DNA of 17,654 nt, taken from positions 1 through 17,654 of the forward strand of contig PEXM01000041.1 of NCBI GenBank assembly GCA_002779055.1, read 5' to 3'. The stretch is from Elusimicrobia bacterium CG08_land_8_20_14_0_20_44_26. Lineage in GTDB: Bacteria > CG03. Below, piece after piece: positions 5,469-12,869 of this stretch. The translations under genes and the position numbers were made by a program. How positions within the stretch are numbered: the first letter of the stretch is position 1; each line of letters begins with the position of its first letter. The notes under the pieces are model-generated. The model made no database searches. It worked only from the letters and a program-made list of their open reading frames with translations, and was not told the DNA's origin.

Positions 5469-7751
5469 ATGGCTGAAAAGTATGTAATTATTCACGGTCA
5501 TTTTTACCAACCCTCAAGGGCAAATCCGTGGTTGGGCGTAACGCTTGCCCAGGAAACTGCGGAGCCGTATAATGACTGGAATGAAAAAATATTCAGCGAG
5601 TGTTATCAGCCGAATGCCGCGGCAAGAGTTTTAAACAGTAACGGCTTTACCCTGGACATTGTAAACAACTATGAATACATCTCGTTTGATTTCGGTCCGA
5701 CGCTCGTTGACTGGTTAAAAAAAACGCATGCGAAGACCTGGTCAAATGTTACAGAGGCCGACAGATTATCGCAAAAACTTCTTAACCACGGTAATGCCGT
5801 CGCCTGCACTTACAGCCACACGATTCTGCCGCTTGACAGCCCCTTCTTGAAAAAGTTAGACATTCAGTGGGGTCTTAAATCGTTTGAAACAAGTTTCGGC
5901 AGAAAAGCCGAAGGGTTGTGGCTTCCGGAGACGGCCGTTAACGAAGAAGTGATTGATGAACTGATAACAAGCGGCATGAAATATGTTCTGCTTGTCTCCA
6001 CTCAGGTGAGCGCCGCCCATCCTATGGGCATAAAGCATGAGATAGACGTTTCCTCGGGCAATATTGATCCCAGATATCCCTATAAAATAAAAACGGATAA
6101 AGGCGAAATTACGGCTTTTATTGCCCACCGCGAAATGTCGCAGGCGATTTCTTTCGAGAACATATTATTCAATTCCCACGCCACCGGCGATAGAATTGAA
6201 AGCGCTTTTTCCAAAAGCACCCATCATGACCAGGTCGTAACCATTCTCTCCGACGGTGAAACATTCGGCCACCACCAGCCCTTTGCCGAACGGGGTCTTG
6301 CTCATCTTCTGAAATATGAACTGCCTTTAAGAGGAATAAAAGTTGTAAATCCCGGCTATTTAGCCGAAAAAAGCATCGGTTCCTGGGAAATAAGAATAAA
6401 GGATGGAAAAGAAAAAGAAGGCACTTCCTGGTCGTGCGCCCATGGCGTTGACAGGTGGAGGGACGATTGCGGTTGCGGTAAAGAACCTGGTACAAGCCAG
6501 AAATGGCGAGCGCCACTTAGGGAGGCCTTTGATTTCTTAGCGAAAAATGTCCATAGCGTTTTTAACAGTGAAATAAAAAAATTTATTAAAGAGCCGGAAG
6601 GCGCTATTGCGGATTATCCCGAAATTATCGACGATTATTCTCTCATTGACGCATTTATGGAAAAGCATAGGAGCGGCGGGACGCTTACATTTGATGAAAA
6701 GAGAAGGGTGCTGATGTTGTTTGAGATGCTTAAAAACACGCTTTTTACGTTTACTTCATGCGGCTGGTTTTGGGCAAATATAAGCGGTCTTGAACCCGTG
6801 CACAATATGGCATGCGCGGCGCGGGCTCTTGATATATATAAAGGTTTTTCCGGAGAAAATATTGAGGAGAAATTCCTGAAAATTCTTGAAAAAGCGCCGA
6901 CGAACCCGCCGATTGAAAACGGACGTCGGGTTTATGAGCGTTTTGTCAACCCGCAAAAAATGAGCAGATATATTTATATTGCGGGATGCATTATCAGGAA
7001 ACTCGCTTTGAATCCTGATAAAACTGAAACCATTGATAATCCTTTTTGGCACATATTTATCAACAGTTCTCCTAATATCGTTGAAGCGGTGGTTAAAAGT
7101 ACAGAAGAAAAAATGCACTTTGATTACACCGTTACCGACGGTGAATTTCCGTATGCCATAAATTTGAAATCGGGAGAATTCTCCGGCGATTTTACAATAA
7201 GCAATGTTTCACCCGGCGCGAGAAACCTTATAATGATTGAATTCTGGATGAAGAAAATAAGGGAACTTAAAAACACATATAACACTCTGCTTGATTATTT
7301 TCTTGGATTTGAGTCCGTTTACCGTTACTTTAAGAAAGCAATAAAGGAGATTGAACCGGTTATAGCCAAGGTTCTGATGTACCAGCTGATTGAAATTGAG
7401 GAGGAGCACAGCACAGAAAGTATTCAGGTTGTGAAATCACTCGTGCAGATTGTGAAGGAACACAATCTTAATCTTGACGGGTTCTATACAAGAGAGTGCC
7501 TGAGAAGAAGCATAGACAAGGAACTCGGCAGGTTTATAATCGGGGATTTTCAAAATATTGAGTTTTTGAGCGTTCTTTTTGACATTTATTTCCTTATATC
7601 TTCAAGAACTATGGAAAATATTTATCACAGTATAATATTCAGAAAGATTAAAACGGACGGCGACAAAATAAAATCTTTGACAAAAGCGGAAAAACAATTT
7701 TTAGTGAATATATGCATAAATTTCCGCATTAGTCCCGCTCTTGTAATATAA
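5469..7751 (+). CDS. Large GH57 glycoside hydrolase with DUF3536 C-terminal region
   Basis: A 760-residue GH57 protein of a different subfamily from its neighbour. N-terminal catalytic motifs are HGHFYQP (9-15), YSHTILPL (115-122), GLWLPETAV (149-157) with predicted nucleophile E154, and LSDGETFGHHQPFAE (260-274) with predicted acid D262. SWSCAHGVDRWRDDCGC (320-336) is a Cys-rich stretch typical of this subfamily. The remaining 400 residues are mostly helical and include LMLFEMLKNTLFTFTSCGWFW (415-435), matching the DUF3536 region. These proteins are assumed to be amylase- or transferase-like enzymes acting on alpha-glucans, but I know of no firm substrate for the DUF3536 subgroup. It has no signal peptide. 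It lies 18 bases after the branching enzyme, pointing to joint action on storage glucan, and ends just before a convergent repeat-bearing gap. Upstream of its ATG there is no clear Shine-Dalgarno, so coupled translation is possible. Confidence 0.85.
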   Translation: MAEKYVIIHGHFYQPSRANPWLGVTLAQETAEPYNDWNEKIFSECYQPNAAARVLNSNGFTLDIVNNYEYISFDFGPTLVDWLKKTHAKTWSNVTEADRLSQKLLNHGNAVACTYSHTILPLDSPFLKKLDIQWGLKSFETSFGRKAEGLWLPETAVNEEVIDELITSGMKYVLLVSTQVSAAHPMGIKHEIDVSSGNIDPRYPYKIKTDKGEITAFIAHREMSQAISFENILFNSHATGDRIESAFSKSTHHDQVVTILSDGETFGHHQPFAERGLAHLLKYELPLRGIKVVNPGYLAEKSIGSWEIRIKDGKEKEGTSWSCAHGVDRWRDDCGCGKEPGTSQKWRAPLREAFDFLAKNVHSVFNSEIKKFIKEPEGAIADYPEIIDDYSLIDAFMEKHRSGGTLTFDEKRRVLMLFEMLKNTLFTFTSCGWFWANISGLEPVHNMACAARALDIYKGFSGENIEEKFLKILEKAPTNPPIENGRRVYERFVNPQKMSRYIYIAGCIIRKLALNPDKTETIDNPFWHIFINSSPNIVEAVVKSTEEKMHFDYTVTDGEFPYAINLKSGEFSGDFTISNVSPGARNLIMIEFWMKKIRELKNTYNTLLDYFLGFESVYRYFKKAIKEIEPVIAKVLMYQLIEIEEEHSTESIQVVKSLVQIVKEHNLNLDGFYTRECLRRSIDKELGRFIIGDFQNIEFLSVLFDIYFLISSRTMENIYHSIIFRKIKTDGDKIKSLTKAEKQFLVNICINFRISPALVI

Positions 7752-7791
7752 ACCACCCCGGAATACAGGATTTCAGGGTTAATTCATGGGT

Positions 7792-7811
7792 CAATAGGAA
7801 CCGTCCCCATT
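7792..7811. repeat. Single copy of the ATAGGAACCGTCCCC repeat
   Basis: TCAATAGGAACCGTCCCCAT lies in the convergent gap and matches, apart from one base, the arms of the palindrome at 10822-10880. It lies directly beside a REP-like unit. It is probably half of the same repeat family and does not look coding. Confidence 0.6.
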
Positions 7812-7821
7812 ATTCTCCATT

Positions 7822-7859
7822 TCTCGTCAATCAAACGCAGGCTGAAGCCTGCGACTACC
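7822..7859 (-). repeat. REP-like unit, inverted near-copy of 3711-3748
   Basis: Read on the minus strand this is GGTAGT followed by a perfect 8-bp stem (CGCAGGCT-TC-AGCCTGCG) and then TTTGATTGACGAGA. It matches 3711-3748 at all but about five of 38 positions, including the non-palindromic tail TTTGATTGACGA. GTAG at the stem foot is the REP signature. Placed between two converging genes it could also act as a weak bidirectional transcription barrier, although there is no T-run. Confidence 0.7.
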
Positions 7860-7916
7860 GACGATAGCGCATGAAAGTATTTTCTAATAGCTGAACTATT
7901 ACAAAAAGACATTTTT

Positions 7917-9845
7917 TCAGTCCGAGGAAGCCCCGAATTTCCCTGGCATAACCATCGGAGGAAGAGGCCAATCCAGCGAGTCAGCGATGATTCTGATGAT
8001 TGCCGATTCTTTCAGAGTAATCCAGCCGTCTGCGACGATGCAGGCGACGCAAGATGCGAAAATTTCCTTTTTTACTTTCGGCGCCGCTTTCGCAAGTTCG
8101 CCGAGGGAAGAATCAAGGGCGGAGAGTCCGCAATTTTGCTTTTCAAGAAGTTTCAGAGCATCTCCGCCTTCGAGTTTTCCCGCCGCAAGATGGAAAGCGC
8201 TGTTTTTTTCTTCTTCTTTGTCCGTCCCGCGGTGGGCGAGACAGGAAAGAACCGTCTCGCAATGCAAAAGAACCGAACGAATGTTGTTGTATTTTATCGG
8301 GGTGGGTTTCGTCCATTCAAAAACAGGTTTAAGATGACGGAGAATCATTTTGTGAAGAGCGTATTCAAAGAGGTCTATCTTTCCGTCGGCTTTTACAAGA
8401 TATTGGACATCTTTAATGAAAACGTGGTATTGTTTTTTGGAAAGATGACGAAGCGCTGAGATAATCATATTGCTCAGGGGCAGACGGAAATCGGCGGATA
8501 GATTTTTAGCCGCTTTTGCGATTCGCATTGTTTCTCCGTAAACCTCGGGGTCGCTGTAATGGGCGAGATGTTGAATTTGAATCTCTTTGACTTTCTCGTC
8601 TTCACTGAGTAAAAGCGCATAAATCACGGCTCTGGCGCCCTGTTTTGTGCGGCTTGCATCCCTCAGTTCCAGCGGAAGAGAATCCAGCAATTTTGAGGCA
8701 TATTCAAGATTTTCCGTAGTGAGGGTGCCGACCTGTGAAACGATATCTTCGGGGTTCGCTCTGACAGGCGCTTCGCCGATAAATCCCGAAAAACCTGTGG
8801 CGGAGATGGTCGTGCTTCGCTCGCTTTTCAGCGCTTTTGTGAAATCGCCGTCAAAGGACGGGTCAATCCGGCGAATCCGTTCAACAAGCGGAGGATGCGT
8901 TGACAAGAGGTAAGTGAAAGAACTTCTCATGCCGTTTGCAAAGAAAAAGTGGCTCACTTCTTCGGCGCGGGTATTCTGTATTTTTGACCCGCTGATAAAT
9001 CCGCCTATTTTTTTCAGCGCATTGGCAATGCCAAAGGGATTTCTCGTGAACTGCACCGCAGAGGCATCCGCCAAATACTCTCGCTGGCGCGAGACCCCGC
9101 TTTTAATCAATTTCGCAAAGAAAACTCCTATGTATCCGACGACCATTAAAAACAATCCCAAAAGAATGACGACAATTTTGCCCCCGCCGCCGCGGGAACT
9201 TGAACTCCTTGAATACATGCCCGAACGGATAAGCGCATAACCGAGCAGGGCAATGACCAAAATTCCGTGCAGGACCCCCATAAGACGGATGTTTAGACGC
9301 ATATCTCCGTTGAGGATGTGGCTGAACTCATGCGCAATGACGCCCTCAAGTTCATCGCGCTTCAACATTCTAACACAGCCCGATGTAACGCCGATAACCG
9401 CATCGTTCGGCGAAAAGCCCGCGGCGAAGGCATTGATACCCTCTTCGTTATCCAGAATAAACACGCAGGGAACCTGCACTCCGGAAGCGATTGCCATTTC
9501 CTCAATAACATTCAGGAGCCGGCGTTCGTCGGAGTCGGTTGTGTCGGGATAAACAGCCCGCCCGCCGAGCATTTTTGCTATGGTCCAGCCCCCGGAAGAA
9601 AGCTGATTTATTTTGTAAAAGGTTCCCATTGCCACTATGAATAATGTTATGCCCGAAACCCAGAAAAAGAGAGTCGGATTCCACAATCCGTGCGAAAGCA
9701 TATTTCTCGTTTCCGGCCTAATTTGCAAAACATAAACGAACGTTAAATATATGATGAGGACAATAAGGATTATAGCGAGAATATAAAAGAAAATAAGAAC
9801 TCCTGTTTTTCGCCTTGCGGATTCCTGATATTCAAAAAAGTTCAT
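7917..9845 (-). CDS. Membrane M48-family metallopeptidase with long C-terminal extension
   Basis: A 642-residue integral membrane zinc protease of the HtpX/Ste24-like M48 family. Predicted membrane segments are at about 17-40, 58-76, 191-207 and 223-247. The zinc site is HEFSH at 172-176 (ligands H172 and H176, catalytic E173) with E256 in QREYLADASAV as third ligand; VFILDNEEGINAFAAGFSP is the usual region before it. This core ends near 335. The remaining 300 residues are helical and contain two ADG-I-x3-E stretches (486-494 and 605-613) reminiscent of TerB-like or EF-hand-like loops. The gene follows lemA in the same direction after 80 bases, a frequent LemA-M48 pairing. By analogy it degrades misfolded membrane proteins, but that role is inferred. 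A Shine-Dalgarno-like AAGGAAG precedes the ATG. Confidence 0.88.
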   Translation of the reverse strand: MNFFEYQESARRKTGVLIFFYILAIILIVLIIYLTFVYVLQIRPETRNMLSHGLWNPTLFFWVSGITLFIVAMGTFYKINQLSSGGWTIAKMLGGRAVYPDTTDSDERRLLNVIEEMAIASGVQVPCVFILDNEEGINAFAAGFSPNDAVIGVTSGCVRMLKRDELEGVIAHEFSHILNGDMRLNIRLMGVLHGILVIALLGYALIRSGMYSRSSSSRGGGGKIVVILLGLFLMVVGYIGVFFAKLIKSGVSRQREYLADASAVQFTRNPFGIANALKKIGGFISGSKIQNTRAEEVSHFFFANGMRSSFTYLLSTHPPLVERIRRIDPSFDGDFTKALKSERSTTISATGFSGFIGEAPVRANPEDIVSQVGTLTTENLEYASKLLDSLPLELRDASRTKQGARAVIYALLLSEDEKVKEIQIQHLAHYSDPEVYGETMRIAKAAKNLSADFRLPLSNMIISALRHLSKKQYHVFIKDVQYLVKADGKIDLFEYALHKMILRHLKPVFEWTKPTPIKYNNIRSVLLHCETVLSCLAHRGTDKEEEKNSAFHLAAGKLEGGDALKLLEKQNCGLSALDSSLGELAKAAPKVKKEIFASCVACIVADGWITLKESAIIRIIADSLDWPLPPMVMPGKFGASSD

Positions 9846-9925
9846 TATTCTTCCTTAATGGGGCGGTGGTTCAATTGTTTCTAACGCTATTCTCACTGCA
9901 CGGTTATTTCAAATGACGACCCGGA

Positions 9926-10504
9926 TTAAAAGGAAACTTTTGGCGCTGTCCGTTCTTCTTCCGACTTCACCTCAAAAAGAATCGCTTCCTGAAATCCGAA
10001 TCTGTCAGCGAGCAGTGAGTTGGGGAAAACCTCTCTCTGCGTGTTGTAGAACATCACCGCATCATTAAATGACTGACGCGCATAAGAAATTCTGTTTTCG
10101 GTTGATGCGAGTTCTTCCATAAGTTGTGCCATCGTCTGATTGGCTTTTAAGACCGGATACCTTTCAACTGTGACCATGAGCCGCCCCATGGCGCCGCCGA
10201 GGAGCGTCTCGGCGCCGAGCAATTTTTTCATTGCAGAGGGGTCTTCAGGATGCGACGACGCCTGATAGACAGCGGATGAAGCCTGATTCCGCGCTTTGAT
10301 AACCTCTTCCAGCGTCTGACGTTCATGAGCGAGATAACCCTTCGCCGTCTCAACGAGATTCGGAATCAGATCATAACGACGTTTTAGTTGGACATCAATC
10401 TGGGCAAAAGCATTCTTGAATCTGTTTCTCAATTTGACCAGATTGTTGTAAATCCCCACAATCATAATTAAAAGAATAACCGCAACAACTAAAAAGATAA
10501 TCAT
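9926..10504 (-). CDS. lemA: LemA family membrane protein
   Basis: A 192-residue protein with one N-terminal membrane helix (about 2-18) followed by the LemA helical domain. It shows YNNLVKLRNRFKNAFAQID (19-37), LKRRYDLIPNLVETAKGY (40-57), a YPVLKANQTMAQLMEEL stretch (116-132) and FYNTQREVFPNSLLA (152-166). LemA proteins are probably outward-facing coiled-coil proteins of unclear function that very often accompany M48 peptidases or TPM-domain proteins; here an M48 peptidase follows. I chose ATG at 10504 because AGGAGG lies seven bases ahead of it and the membrane helix begins there. A longer frame from 10552 would overlap the -35 box of the promoter seen at 10525-10552. Confidence 0.93.
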   Translation of the reverse strand: MIIFLVVAVILLIMIVGIYNNLVKLRNRFKNAFAQIDVQLKRRYDLIPNLVETAKGYLAHERQTLEEVIKARNQASSAVYQASSHPEDPSAMKKLLGAETLLGGAMGRLMVTVERYPVLKANQTMAQLMEELASTENRISYARQSFNDAVMFYNTQREVFPNSLLADRFGFQEAILFEVKSEEERTAPKVSF

Positions 10505-10510
10505 GAAAAA

Positions 10511-10516
10511 ACCTCC
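10511..10516 (-). promoter_or_regulatory. Shine-Dalgarno site of lemA
   Basis: AGGAGG on the minus strand, seven bases before the ATG at 10504. It decides the lemA start in favour of this ATG over the upstream one at 10552. Confidence 0.8.
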
Positions 10517-10524
10517 TTTATAAT

Positions 10525-10552
10525 ATTGTAGAAAATGTTGGAAGAAAGTCAA
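10525..10552 (-). promoter_or_regulatory. Sigma-70-type promoter for lemA and the M48 gene
   Basis: On the minus strand TTGACT (10547-10552) is followed after 16 bases by TACAAT (10525-10530), each one base from consensus. Transcription would start near 10518, giving a short leader that contains the Shine-Dalgarno site. Its place directly before lemA suggests that lemA and the M48 peptidase form their own transcription unit. Confidence 0.65.
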
Positions 10553-10564
10553 GACTATAAAGCA

Positions 10565-10580
10565 GGGACTTTCCAGTCCC
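10565..10580. repeat. Small hairpin GGGACT-TTCC-AGTCCC
   Basis: A perfect 6-bp stem with a 4-base loop just upstream of the lemA promoter. It has no T-run on the minus strand, so it is not a convincing terminator for the gene at 10883-12082. It may be another small dispersed palindrome or an operator. The rest of 10583-10801 is strongly AT-rich and noncoding; I see no gene, RNA or further clear signal in it. Confidence 0.4.
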
Positions 10581-10802
10581 GATTAAATTTCCGCAGAATA
10601 AAGATACAAGGCAAGATTGGTTTTATTTGTTTTTATTGATATTTTGGGAATTCTTATTTTGAAAAATTAAAATTAGTATTAAGAATATGGTAGATATACT
10701 AAAAACATAAGGAAATTACACCAATACTTAATAAAACATATTAAATTTATGAAGGTCTGAAAAACACATTAAAAGTTTACATAATAAATATTATCGGAAG
10801 TT

Positions 10803-10886
10803 GTAGGAACCAATGGGGAACCAATGGGGACGGTTCCTATTGCTGTGGAAATACCTTCTCAATAGGAACCGTCCCTATTGACCTAC
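10803..10886. repeat. Long palindromic element with GTAGG/CCTAC ends
   Basis: The arms at 10822-10842 and 10860-10880 are inverted copies 21 bases long with one mismatch (core TAGGAACCGTCCC), separated by 17 bases. Outside them are GTAGG (10803-10807) and CCTAC (10882-10886). An extra GGAACCAATGGGG segment near the left end looks like a short internal duplication. The layout matches the elements at 3711 and 17039. The stop codon of the neighbouring minus-strand gene (10883-10885) is formed by the right end of the element. Its hairpin is strong enough to affect transcript ends. Confidence 0.7.
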
Positions 10887-12082
10887 ATTTTTGAAATATC
10901 TAAGGGGGTTGTAAATGGTGAGTCAATCAATTCCTGGTCGGTTGTGTTGAGCCGTTCAACAAGAGCCGAAATGAATGATCTGTATAACTTAACGGCAATA
11001 TCGCTGCGGCTTGTGAGAAGCTCGTCCAGCGATTCCCTGTTTATCTGGAAAAGAGTTGAATTTTCCACTGCTTGAGCGCTGCCGCTGCGCTCAATGTCCA
11101 TGAGAAGAGCCATTTCCCCGAAAAATTCGCCCGGATGTATGAATGCGAGAAACTTTTCCTTTTTTGCGCCCAGTGCGCCTGTCATTCTGAATATTTTTAT
11201 CTTTCCTTCAAAAACAACGTAGAAATTCCTGCCGGGTGTGCCGGCGGAAAAAATTATGGAACCGCTCGGAATATTAATTTTTTTACCGGTTCTCATAATA
11301 TAAATAAGGTCTTCGGCGTCAAATTCGGAAAAAACGCGAAGTTTCCTGAGAAAAATCAGATTGCACGCGTATTCGTCAATATCATCGCTGTCGGCGGAAT
11401 TTACTTTTTCAAACCTGAAAGCGGTATGCCAGTGATCGCCGATGTAGGAATCCCGTGTCTTCACTCCCCGCAGTTTGAATGTTTTCCCCTGCGCGAGAGA
11501 AAAACCAAGGAGATGCCAGCCGGAATCTGAAATTTTTTCTTTGCTGTTAACGGAAATGCCGCCTGCGGACAGGTTCCTCAGAAAGCCATTGGTTCTAAAA
11601 CCGTTAGCGGAATCCTCGCATATTAAAACCGGCGTTTTCACCGATATGCGGGTAAATTTTCTTTTTTCGTTGTGCGTTTTTCCGATTTCCATGAATTTTG
11701 CGCGAGACGGCGGTTTCTTCGGCAGTGCGCTTTCCTGCCAGACCTTTTTCAGATTATCAATAAATGTTGAACCGAAAGAGCCGTCATTCCTGTATTCTGC
11801 GGCGGTTTTGGTGAATAAAAACATCGGAATTTTGCCGTCTGCCGCCGTCCGCAGCGTGTTAAAATTTTCATCTTCGCTGAGAGATGAACTATCGGACGAG
11901 AGAAGAATGAGCCGGGGACATTTCTGCGCGATTAATTTGCCGAAGTCGTCTAAATTCTCAGACCTGTAAAAATCAAATTCAAATTCCTTCAAAATATTCC
12001 GGATGAGAGAATACAATTCGGCGTCTTTCCCGAGAAAAACGATGTCGTATGATTTTAATGAACTATTTGCGTTTGCGCTCAC
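10883..12082 (-). CDS. Degenerate receiver - PilZ - cyclic-nucleotide-binding domain protein
   Basis: A 399-residue cytoplasmic protein with three regions. Residues about 10-115 look like a response-regulator receiver fold (IVFLGKDAEL, then LILLSSDSSS) but lack the normal acidic pair, so phosphorylation is doubtful. Residues about 138-245 look like PilZ: RKFTR at 141-145 fits RxxxR and NLSAGG at 170-175 fits D/N-x-S-x-x-G, the c-di-GMP contact motifs. Residues about 248-370 are a cyclic-nucleotide-binding domain with GEFFGEMALL (318-327) followed by ERSGSA (331-336), the phosphate-binding cassette. No DNA-binding domain or enzymatic output follows, so it is a sensor or adaptor and not a CRP-type regulator. 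The GTG start lies 20 bases inside the upstream phosphatase gene, pointing to coupling. Confidence 0.82.
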   Translation of the reverse strand: MSANANSSLKSYDIVFLGKDAELYSLIRNILKEFEFDFYRSENLDDFGKLIAQKCPRLILLSSDSSSLSEDENFNTLRTAADGKIPMFLFTKTAAEYRNDGSFGSTFIDNLKKVWQESALPKKPPSRAKFMEIGKTHNEKRKFTRISVKTPVLICEDSANGFRTNGFLRNLSAGGISVNSKEKISDSGWHLLGFSLAQGKTFKLRGVKTRDSYIGDHWHTAFRFEKVNSADSDDIDEYACNLIFLRKLRVFSEFDAEDLIYIMRTGKKINIPSGSIIFSAGTPGRNFYVVFEGKIKIFRMTGALGAKKEKFLAFIHPGEFFGEMALLMDIERSGSAQAVENSTLFQINRESLDELLTSRSDIAVKLYRSFISALVERLNTTDQELIDSPFTTPLDISKM

Positions 12083-12869
12083 AATTGATTATATCAAGCA
12101 TTTTCCGGTGAAGCAACCCGTTGCTCGACAAAAGCGTTCTGTCCACAGGACGGTCTGTTGACCTGTCGGCGGTGAAATATCCCTCGCCGGTTTCTATTTT
12201 TCCGCCCCTGTAATCGGTGACTTTTCCTCCGGCTTCTTCTATCAGAAGTTTCCCCGCGCTTATGTCCCAGGGGTAAAGCCCTTCCTCCCAGAAACCGTCA
12301 AATCTGCCGCAGGCGACATAAGCCATGTCAATGGTGGCGGAACCGTATCTCCTTATTCCCTGAGCGGAGGAAAGAAATTTTCTGAATAATTTAATCGTTC
12401 TTTCCGGTTTTTCCCACACATAATACGGAAAACCCGTAGCGAGAAGAGCTTTAACCGTTGTTCTTATGTTTGAAACTCTGATGCGTCTGCCGTTTAAAAA
12501 AGCGCCTTTGCCTGATAAAGCGCTGAACATTTCATTGTCGGAGGGGTTGTAAGTTACGGCAAGTTCTGTTTTCCCGTTTGTAACGAGAGAAATGCTTACA
12601 GCCCATTTATTGAGCCCGTGGGTGTAGTTGACGGTGCCGTCTATCGGGTCAATGACCCACATATCTTTTTTTATATTTTTATAAGTGTTTTCTTCGCAAA
12701 GAAAACCGAAGACCCCCAGTTCGGAAAGTTTTTTTATCAGATATCGTTCGGTTTTTTTATCAGCGTTTGTTACTGGATTTATTTTACCCTTGTACCGTAT
12801 GCGTATTTTTTTCCGCATTCGGTAAGCGGCGCGGCCGGCGGTTTCGGCTATTGCCAGAACGCGTTTCAG
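12063..12869 (-). CDS. Inositol monophosphatase family phosphatase, probable CTG start
   Basis: A member of the lithium-sensitive FIG/IMPase family, which dephosphorylates inositol phosphates, or in relatives fructose-1,6-bisphosphate or PAP. Metal-site motifs (numbering from the CTG start) are CEEN near 58-61, DPIDGT near 74-79 and WDISAG near 201-206. The first in-frame ATG (12818) would remove the conserved first helix, because the frame continues upstream as KRVLAIAETAGRAAYR, a typical IMPase start. No ATG, GTG or TTG lies there. A CTG at 12867-12869 overlaps the stop of the upstream phosphofructokinase gene as CTGA, just like common ATGA junctions, and gives 268 residues, normal for the family. 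Use of CTG is therefore inferred. The substrate is unknown; the adjacent phosphofructokinase makes fructose bisphosphate possible. Confidence 0.85.
   Translation of the reverse strand: MKRVLAIAETAGRAAYRMRKKIRIRYKGKINPVTNADKKTERYLIKKLSELGVFGFLCEENTYKNIKKDMWVIDPIDGTVNYTHGLNKWAVSISLVTNGKTELAVTYNPSDNEMFSALSGKGAFLNGRRIRVSNIRTTVKALLATGFPYYVWEKPERTIKLFRKFLSSAQGIRRYGSATIDMAYVACGRFDGFWEEGLYPWDISAGKLLIEEAGGKVTDYRGGKIETGEGYFTADRSTDRPVDRTLLSSNGLLHRKMLDIINCERKRK

Noticed and set aside
7885..7901. Hairpin TAATAG-CTGAA-CTATTA as a bidirectional terminator for the converging genes
   Set aside because: Only a 6-bp AT-rich stem, with no clean T-run on either strand; too weak to call.
10505..10552. Upstream extension of lemA to an ATG at 10552
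   Set aside because: It would cover the -35 and -10 boxes, add residues before the membrane helix, and bypass the AGGAGG site of the ATG at 10504.
10583..10801. AT-rich spacer considered as an origin, RNA gene or degraded gene
   Set aside because: No DnaA-box cluster, stable fold or residual reading frame could be recognised by eye.
11072..11969. Long plus-strand ORFs opposite the PilZ-cNMP gene
   Set aside because: They are reverse-complement shadows of a gene with three recognisable domain motifs and show no family motif of their own.
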